Origin: Desulfurococcales archaeon
Lineage (GTDB): Archaea > Thermoproteota > Thermoprotei_A > Sulfolobales > WANQ01
Reading direction: 5' to 3'
NCBI GenBank assembly: GCA_027043985.1
Contig: JALUDQ010000231.1
Location: forward strand, 1-8,017
Length of the DNA stretch: 8,017 nt
Shown: one piece after another, positions 1 to 5,001 of the stretch
Layout: each line of letters starts with the position of its first letter
Numbering within the stretch: the first letter of the stretch is position 1
Translations under genes and position numbers: made by a program
The notes under the pieces: generated by a model
Told to the model about the DNA's origin: nothing
The model's input: only the letters and a program-made list of their open reading frames with translations
Database searches by the model: none

Positions 1-1340
1 GGCGATAAGCTCTTCCTGGGTATAAAGTGTTCATGAACGGGTATATGCCATAAGTGTTCTATTATCCTCATGTAGGCGTAGAGTGATACAGCTGATATAA
101 CTATTATTATGAGTGCGTGGAAAGGTTTACCTGCCAACAATAACGCTTGATATAAGTATAGTTTGCTGAAGAAACCAGCAAAGGGTGGTAAGCCTGTTAG
201 ACTTAGTGCACCAGCCATAAATGTAAGCAATGCTAGAGGATACATTCGCCCGTAACCTTCTAAGGCATAGATGTTCCTCGTCTTAGCCTCATGGACGTAT
301 ACGCCAATGCTTAAGAAGACGAGAGCCTTACCCAACATATGGGTTACTAAGTGGAACATACCAGCGCTGACCCCGTTTTCGTCTAGGAGGCTAAGCCCCA
401 TAAACGCTAGTGAGGTGTTAACGATAGTACTATATGCTAATATTCTTTTCACGTCATTACTAGTAGCCATCATAAAGCCAGCATAGAGAGCTGAAAACGG
501 TAGTAGATATGAGAGAACATTTGAGACAATACTGGTTAACCCAACATTATTGAATATCTCAGTGGTTTTCAAGAAAACGAGTGCTCCATTCATAACAATA
601 ATACCGGATAAAAGAGCTGATACTGGTGTAGGAGCATCTGCGTGGGCATCTGGTAGCCAGAAATGATTAGGAAATATAGCCGATAAGAAGAGAGAAGTCC
701 ATAAAAACAAGGCAAGACTAATACTCACGTAAAAATCTGCTTCAACCACTACCTCCCTTAGGGATTCGAGGCTGAGTACACGTGTATCCACATAGATAAA
801 CAATACTCCAAGCAAAAACAAGTTCAAGAAAACTATACTAGTGAAAGAATATTTTAAACTAGATACAACTGCCTTAAACCTATCACTATAATAAGCTACT
901 AATATGTACGCCGATATACCCGTAACCTCCAACATAACATAGAGGTTAAACAAGTCATTAGTCAATAACACTCCATTGAACCCTGCCATTAAGCCTAAGA
1001 TCATAGTATACATTAGGTAGCGGTTCTCGTGGTGTCTTGCATACCATGAAGCGTATATGCTTGTTAAAAAGAAGACAAGTGATGAATAGAATAAAAGCAC
1101 CTTACCCCGCAGTCCTAGTGCATAGGCTATTCCTATTGGTGGAGGCCAACCAGAAAAATAATAGTATAGTTCACTAGGGACAAAAACTGATGTAAAAGCC
1201 AGATAGAATACTATTACGGAAACCGTTATGAAATAGTAGTCTATAATCCTACTACCAGTAAGCCTAGACAATAATGGTAAAAGAAATGCAGCACCAGCGG
1301 GAACAAGGGTTAACAAGGGTAAAATAACGTTCTCAAACAC
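1..1340 (-). CDS. MrpD/MbhH/NuoN-like antiporter-type membrane subunit (3' end outside window)
   Basis: A highly hydrophobic protein of the proton_antipo_M family (MrpD, MbhH, NuoL/M/N), of which 446 codons lie in the window. Read from the minus strand, it shows the TM5 acidic site in NLYVMLEVTG (Glu138), the family signature FPNHFWLPDAHADAPTPVSA (223-242), NDVKRILAYSTI (295-306), HLVTHMLGKAL (330-340, His330/His334/Lys338) and GLPPFAGFFSK (383-393, Lys393). These subunits carry the ion channel of Mrp Na+/H+ antiporters and related respiratory complexes. The start is a GTG at 1340-1338, sharing one base with the preceding stop (TAGTG), with GGTGAGG four bases upstream. No ATG lies near the expected N-terminus. 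Two lysines usual for the family look absent: Leu219 stands where K-x2-FP is expected and Met250 where the TM8 lysine is expected. It is the last visible gene of the operon. Family assignment is very secure; MrpD versus MbhH cannot be decided without the redox genes. Confidence 0.93.
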   Translation of the reverse strand, partial: MFENVILPLLTLVPAGAAFLLPLLSRLTGSRIIDYYFITVSVIVFYLAFTSVFVPSELYYYFSGWPPPIGIAYALGLRGKVLLFYSSLVFFLTSIYASWYARHHENRYLMYTMILGLMAGFNGVLLTNDLFNLYVMLEVTGISAYILVAYYSDRFKAVVSSLKYSFTSIVFLNLFLLGVLFIYVDTRVLSLESLREVVVEADFYVSISLALFLWTSLFLSAIFPNHFWLPDAHADAPTPVSALLSGIIVMNGALVFLKTTEIFNNVGLTSIVSNVLSYLLPFSALYAGFMMATSNDVKRILAYSTIVNTSLAFMGLSLLDENGVSAGMFHLVTHMLGKALVFLSIGVYVHEAKTRNIYALEGYGRMYPLALLTFMAGALSLTGLPPFAGFFSKLYLYQALLLAGKPFHALIIIVISAVSLYAYMRIIEHLWHIPVHEHFIPRKSLS

Positions 1341-1750
1341 TAATCCTCACCAGCTTCTTCTAACTCGACTTCCCTAGCTTCTTCCTCAAGCCTTAGAGCA
1401 CGGTGGAAGTTAAGTGTACCTAGATGCTCATATAAGCGGAGTACTGTTATTGAAAGAAATAATGTTAAGGCCAAACCTATAACAATAGCAGTTACCACTA
1501 AAGCCTGGGGTAAGGGGTCAACAAATACCATAGAAGATGTTTGAGGAGACTCATAGACTGGTGGGCGAGCCTTACTTGGATGTAAGTATCCTACAGCTAT
1601 TATTAGAATACAAATAGAGTCATTCATAATGGTCAATGCTATTATCTTCTTAACAGCATTAGGCTTAAACACTACTCCCAAGACACCAATGATAACAGAT
1701 GCTATTATGGATACTGTAAACACATTCCATAGAAACAATTGAATATCCAC
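1340..1750 (-). CDS. MrpC/MbhG-like (NuoK-fold) antiporter subunit
   Basis: A 136-residue protein with three predicted membrane segments (about 8-27, 34-55 and 80-105). The third starts with the MrpC hallmark VDPLPQALVVTAIVIG (77-92), which also places it with NuoK-type subunits. In Mrp and Mbh complexes this subunit packs beside the D/H antiporter subunit and helps form the ion path. The loop before the hallmark, rich in Pro and Ser (about 57-76), is usual for MrpC. The C-terminus, from about 120, is a strongly acidic tail (EEEAREVELEE) predicted to lie outside the membrane. The start is GTG, sharing one base with the stop of the upstream MbhE-MrpB gene (TAGTG), with GGGGA just before it. 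The stop shares one base with the next GTG. Length is normal for the family, and confidence is high. Confidence 0.93.
   Translation of the reverse strand: MDIQLFLWNVFTVSIIASVIIGVLGVVFKPNAVKKIIALTIMNDSICILIIAVGYLHPSKARPPVYESPQTSSMVFVDPLPQALVVTAIVIGLALTLFLSITVLRLYEHLGTLNFHRALRLEEEAREVELEEAGED
1345..1351 (-). promoter_or_regulatory. Shine-Dalgarno site fixing the GTG start of the MrpD-like gene
   Basis: The minus strand reads GGTGAGG, then four bases, then GTG. The site lies inside the last codons of the MrpC-like gene. It supports the GTG at 1340 as a real start and coupled translation across the TAGTG overlap. Confidence 0.6.
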
Positions 1751-2559
1751 TATCCCCTAACCCCCTGTTCTTCTCTGAAAACAATGGTTGCAATAGTATA
1801 GAATACGAGAGTAAAGGCAGCAGTAACAGCTACGTACTCGAATATATTATACAATAATATGATTAAACTATACCTTACCCCTCCTACCTCATAGTATAGG
1901 TTGAAAGAGCTTAGAGGAGGCTTGGCTTGATTCTGGAAAACAAAGCCTACGTAACCATGGATTAAGCCAGATAATAGTGGGAGAAAAGCAAGGGAGAAGA
2001 TACCCATTAAGCCAATAGTACGTAGAGATAGAGCCCTATAAGGGGGCAGCAAGTTTCTCCTCAACCACTCTAAGCCGTTCACTACTATCAAGACTATTAT
2101 AGCAGTTGAAAATAAGACACCTCCCTGAAAACCTCCCCCCGGAGATAAATGACCGTTTAATGCTAGTGCAAGAGATACTATAAAAGCAATAACAAGGGAT
2201 AACTTGGTAATAGTTTCTACTATTAACGAATAGGTTTTACCACTAATACTGGTTCTATTAAACTCGAATACGTTTTTATATACAATCCATCCACCAATAA
2301 CTGCAATAAACAATACCGTAGTCTCGAAGAAGGTATCTATTCCTCGGAAATCCCATAGAATAGCATTGACTATTGCGAGCGATAAACTACTGTTAATGCA
2401 ATTGCAATAAGAATACCTTACAATACGACTAGCCAGCTCGCTTAGACCAAGCTGTAATGGTATAATACTGATATCGTTAACAGTCAATACCAATGACGCC
2501 AGCAATACCATGGAGACTATTAGTGCTAGACTCAATAGGATTCCATAGTGTCTACTCAT
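1750..2559 (-). CDS. Fused MbhE + MrpB/MbhF-like antiporter subunit
   Basis: A 269-residue membrane protein joining two subunits that are separate in Mbh complexes. Residues 1-97 resemble MbhE, the last domain of MrpA, with VNAILWDFRGIDTFFETTVL at 64-83; Asp75 and Glu79 sit in the D-T-x2-E core. Residues 108-265 are the MrpB/MbhF (MnhB) domain, with SLIVETITKLSLVIAF near its start and the hallmark GHLSPGGGFQGG at 136-147, followed by further membrane segments to a last one at about 240-262. In Mrp the E domain ends subunit A and B is separate, so the fusion lies exactly at the A/B boundary. No MbhD (DUF4040) motif was found in it. The ATG start has GAGGG upstream, and the stop overlaps the next GTG. 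The gap of 86 bases to the gene upstream is the only sizeable one in the operon. Confidence 0.9.
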   Translation of the reverse strand: MSRHYGILLSLALIVSMVLLASLVLTVNDISIIPLQLGLSELASRIVRYSYCNCINSSLSLAIVNAILWDFRGIDTFFETTVLFIAVIGGWIVYKNVFEFNRTSISGKTYSLIVETITKLSLVIAFIVSLALALNGHLSPGGGFQGGVLFSTAIIVLIVVNGLEWLRRNLLPPYRALSLRTIGLMGIFSLAFLPLLSGLIHGYVGFVFQNQAKPPLSSFNLYYEVGGVRYSLIILLYNIFEYVAVTAAFTLVFYTIATIVFREEQGVRG

Positions 2560-2645
2560 TAAAAACCCTCATTTAAGTACTAAAGTGTTAGATGGGATAT
2601 TTCTTGTATAGTCTAATACTATATACTGTTAGTGAAAGATATTTT
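2560..2645 (-). promoter_or_regulatory. Intra-operon gap with possible internal promoter and weak hairpin
   Basis: These 86 bases separate the HyfB-like gene from the MbhE-MrpB gene. On the minus strand a TATA-like stretch (AGTATATAGTATTAG, centred near 2622) would place a transcript start near 2596, leaving a leader of about 37 bases with GAGGG before the ATG. The same place holds a short inverted repeat (tatag 2607-2611, ctata 2619-2623). A-T-rich DNA gives such matches easily, so this is tentative. Confidence 0.3.
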
Positions 2646-4553
2646 TTACCCCAGCAATATAAGGGCGGCAATCAGTAGCAATAATAGTAGTAGTGATGAT
2701 ACGAGCAACACCTTACTATTGTATTCGAGATCCTCTACTAGGACTTGTATTTTCCTTAGAGCATACGAGGTCTTCAACAATATGTTCTCGTGGACAAGCC
2801 TATCATGGATCCTCCTCATATGAACACTAATGTATTCAAGATGAGACCATATATAATATGCTAGGAGAGTTAGTGAAGGAATTATGAGCATTGTTGATAA
2901 AACTACAAGTAATTCTTGCTCCACCGTGAGTAATCGTAGTGGAGCTGGTAGCTTCGTATAAGCGATAACAGGGGTTACAACCACATAGTCTACTATATTT
3001 GAAGCTCCAATAGTTTTTGCTAGCTCGCTTATGAATGATACTAGTATTGGTGTGGATAGGGAGAAAGCTATTATTACTCCAATAAATCCGTACAATAATA
3101 TGCTAGCGTATTTATCATATAATCTACTATATTTTCTCTCAATAAGTCTTAGCAGTTTATGATACTCTCTCCTTGGACTCGACAACCTCACTAATAGTTT
3201 AAGCATATACGAGGCGGTTAGGAGAGAAGCTATAACGGCTATAGATGCTTCAAAGAATACTTGTGTCATAGACGAAACAGTAGCAGTATGTATTAATGAT
3301 TTAGCAATATAGGTTATTGATGGCGGAATCCCTATGAGCTGCAATGATACTAGTATGAGTAAGCGATAAGTATTCTTCATAGTAGCTGATAAGCCGCCAA
3401 GCTTGTTTAAATCTCTTAACCCAAAGCTTGCTTCAATTCCCCCAATAATTAAGAATAACAATGCTTTAGCCAGCATATGAGAGAACACGTAAAGTATTGT
3501 TGCAGTATATGCAATAGAACCTAGTATTAGAAAAGTATTTCCGGTCTCCAAGAGATGCGCACTTGAACCCAAGCTAAAAGCAACATATCCCATATGAGCA
3601 ATAGTGCTATATGCTACAAGTCTCTTTACATCATGACATGCTAGAGCATATATTGAGCCATAGAGAATACTCGCAATACCAGTAACTATGAGAAACAATG
3701 TAACATACCAGAAGGGTTCAAGGACTTCAGAAAATATACGAATAAGTTCGTATGCGCCTAAGCTAACACCAATGGAGCTTAGTATAGACGATATAGTTGT
3801 GGGGGCCTCGCTGTAAGCACGCGGTAGCCAAAAATGAAAGGGTACGAGCCCCATCTTGATGCTGAGGCCGACGAGTATTAGAATAGAAGCTAGAAGAGTA
3901 TACTCGTCTAAAAGATGGTATCTTTCCCACCACTCGCCTAGTAATTTAAAGTCATAGACTCCTCCAGCCTTATTAGAGAATACAAGAAACCCCATCAGGA
4001 TAAACATGCTAGCAATAGATAAGCTGACCATGTAGATTATAGCAGCCTTTCTCGCTCTAATACTGGTTTTTTCTAACGCTATTAGGAGTGCTGATAAGAT
4101 AAGCGTAATGTCAAGTAGTATGATGGTTATTATAGGGTTTGATACTAGAAAGAAGGTCAACATAACAATATAGAGAGCGTTAAAATAAATCCAGTAATGA
4201 AATCCTTCCAACCTCTTAGTATAGACATAGTATACGCTATAGAGAGATACGAAAAACCATACAATACCATAGCCTATAAGAAAGAATGCAGATAAAGGAT
4301 TACTGCTTAAAGCAAAAAACGTAATAGACCTTGGATCACCTACAACAATTATCGTATCGTAGCTTCCATATATTATTGATCGAAACGAGTAGACGGCAAG
4401 ATAAAGAGATGAAAAAGCCGTTAACGTAGACGCTACAAGAAAGCGTTCTCGAAACCTAGTAAACAATACCATTATCGAGGCGAGAGAGGCTGCATACACT
4501 ATTGTTAGCGCTGGTATTGCCACTACACTAAATCCTCTAATCAATAATAGCAT
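2646..4553 (-). CDS. HyfB/HycC/NuoL-like antiporter-type membrane subunit
   Basis: A 635-residue membrane protein with some 14-16 hydrophobic segments, of the proton_antipo_M family. Its motifs are SIKMGLVPFHFWLPRAYSEA (231-250, Lys233 in TM7), CHDVKRLVAYSTIAHMGY (306-323), SHMLAKALLFL (358-368, His359/Lys363), GLRDLNKLGGL (378-388) and GIPPSITYIAKSL (408-420, Lys418). The length, the RDLNKLGGL block and the C-terminal amphipathic stretch followed by a final Leu-rich membrane helix (616-634) fit hydrogenase-4 component B (HyfB/HycC) and long Mbh/Mbs-type subunits better than MrpD. The TM5 acid is Asp148 instead of Glu, and Ser264 stands where a TM8 lysine is common. It is the promoter-proximal gene of the operon, in the place MrpA takes in bacterial Mrp operons, but the MrpA D and E domains are not attached. 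The ATG at 4553 is close to a TATA-like box, suggesting a leaderless or very short-leader mRNA. Family is secure; the exact subfamily is inferred. Confidence 0.92.
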   Translation of the reverse strand: MLLLIRGFSVVAIPALTIVYAASLASIMVLFTRFRERFLVASTLTAFSSLYLAVYSFRSIIYGSYDTIIVVGDPRSITFFALSSNPLSAFFLIGYGIVWFFVSLYSVYYVYTKRLEGFHYWIYFNALYIVMLTFFLVSNPIITIILLDITLILSALLIALEKTSIRARKAAIIYMVSLSIASMFILMGFLVFSNKAGGVYDFKLLGEWWERYHLLDEYTLLASILILVGLSIKMGLVPFHFWLPRAYSEAPTTISSILSSIGVSLGAYELIRIFSEVLEPFWYVTLFLIVTGIASILYGSIYALACHDVKRLVAYSTIAHMGYVAFSLGSSAHLLETGNTFLILGSIAYTATILYVFSHMLAKALLFLIIGGIEASFGLRDLNKLGGLSATMKNTYRLLILVSLQLIGIPPSITYIAKSLIHTATVSSMTQVFFEASIAVIASLLTASYMLKLLVRLSSPRREYHKLLRLIERKYSRLYDKYASILLYGFIGVIIAFSLSTPILVSFISELAKTIGASNIVDYVVVTPVIAYTKLPAPLRLLTVEQELLVVLSTMLIIPSLTLLAYYIWSHLEYISVHMRRIHDRLVHENILLKTSYALRKIQVLVEDLEYNSKVLLVSSLLLLLLLIAALILLG

Positions 4554-4570
4554 AGCATCCTAATATAATA

Positions 4571-4580
4571 ATCTATAAAC
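4571..4580 (-). promoter_or_regulatory. TATA-like box for the membrane operon, possibly shared with the divergent gene
   Basis: The minus strand reads GTTTATAGAT, centred about 23 bases before the ATG at 4553, so a start of transcription at or very near that ATG is expected. On the plus strand the same bases read atctataaac, about 40 bases before the ATG at 4617, which would allow a leader of roughly 15 bases. One A-T-rich element may thus serve both directions in the 63-base gap (4554-4616). Confidence 0.5.
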
Positions 4581-4616
4581 TAGGGTACTCGAAATACTGG
4601 TCTGGGATGCAGGGAA

Positions 4617-4889
4617 ATGGTTGAGCTCAAATGCGTTATCTGCGGTAAGCCAGTGGATGAAGTAGAGGCTGTTAGATGTAGTATTTGTGGAGCCCCTATG
4701 CATAAGTCTTGTATTGATGAGGAGGTGTTAAGTGATGCTGAAGGCAATATCCTATGCCCACGCTGCGCAGCTATTGCTGCTCTAGACTGGCTAGACAATA
4801 TTCTAAGTCTCTATGCTCATAGTATTAAGGGTGATGACAGGGAGGAGATTATCGGTAGACTTAAGACTCTAGTAGACCTGCTTAAGTAG
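4617..4889 (+). CDS. Small C4HC3 zinc-finger protein (PHD/RING-like pattern)
   Basis: A 90-residue protein with eight potential zinc ligands: Cys6/Cys9, Cys21/Cys24, His29/Cys32 and Cys47/Cys50. The order C-x2-C-x11-C-x2-C-x4-H-x2-C-x14-C-x2-C matches the C4HC3 spacing of PHD fingers and is close to RING-type cross-brace fingers, which bind two zinc ions. The rest (51-90) is predicted helical and leucine-rich, with no membrane segment. Such fingers usually mediate protein contacts; in eukaryotes the RING kind acts in ubiquitin transfer, but nothing next to this gene points to a ubiquitin-like system. Two tandem zinc ribbons would also fit the cysteines. It lies 112 bases upstream of the winged-helix gene on the same strand, and that gap has its own promoter signals. 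The ATG follows a weak purine-rich site (agggaa). The gene is clearly real; function is not known. Confidence 0.8.
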   Translation: MVELKCVICGKPVDEVEAVRCSICGAPMHKSCIDEEVLSDAEGNILCPRCAAIAALDWLDNILSLYAHSIKGDDREEIIGRLKTLVDLLK

Positions 4890-4894
4890 TAATT

Positions 4895-4908
4895 GTAATT
4901 CTTTTAAT
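4895..4908 (+). terminator. Possible T-rich terminator after the zinc-finger gene
   Basis: The bases just after the stop are rich in T (gtaattcttttaat), like intrinsic archaeal terminators. The hairpin at 4910-4925 follows them rather than preceding them. The T runs are short, so this is a weak call. Confidence 0.3.
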
Positions 4909-4909
4909 T

Positions 4910-4968
4910 GTGTAGTCTGCTACACTTATTACGGGAATAATCCTCCACATAGACCTTATCCGTGTGGA
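4910..4968 (+). repeat. Three successive inverted repeats upstream of the winged-helix gene
   Basis: Three non-overlapping inverted repeats lie in a row: gtgtag/ctacac (4910-4915 and 4920-4925, 4-base spacer), ttatt/aataa (4926-4930 and 4936-4940, 5-base spacer), and tccaca/tgtgga (4944-4949 and 4963-4968, 13-base spacer). All arms are exact matches. The third ends just before the TATA-like box at 4971. They could be operator half-sites for the winged-helix protein or RNA hairpins ending the upstream transcript. Confidence 0.45.
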
Positions 4969-4970
4969 AC

Positions 4971-4984
4971 AGTATAATATAATA
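4971..4984 (+). promoter_or_regulatory. TATA-like box of the winged-helix gene
   Basis: agtataatataata is centred about 25 bases before the ATG at 5002, so transcription would begin at or near the ATG. A GGTGG site (4987-4991) lies between the box and the ATG and would be translated-leader signal only if transcription starts further upstream, for example from the A-T-rich stretch near 4925. The two readings are not settled by sequence alone. Confidence 0.5.
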
Positions 4985-5001
4985 CGTGGTGGTAAACCGT
5001 A

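Noticed and set aside
271..486. 71-codon plus-strand frame inside the MrpD-like gene
   Set aside because: It lies wholly opposite a well-conserved antiporter gene, shows no family motif and has no supporting start context.
2680..2710. Simple-repeat-like tract of agt/aat triplets
   Set aside because: It encodes the Leu-rich last membrane helix on the minus strand, so the repetition is explained by codon bias and not by a microsatellite or regulatory repeat.
2632..2823. 63-codon plus-strand frame at the end of the HyfB-like gene
   Set aside because: It is antisense to the conserved C-terminal region, with Ser-rich low-complexity translation caused by Leu-rich codons on the other strand.
4580..4798. 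72-codon minus-strand frame opposite the zinc-finger gene
   Set aside because: The plus-strand reading has a complete C4HC3 zinc ligand set; the minus reading is Ser/Thr-rich without any motif.
4617..4889. Membership of a ubiquitin-like modification cluster
   Set aside because: The finger pattern alone is not enough; no E1, E2, ubiquitin-like or JAMM-type gene is found in the window.
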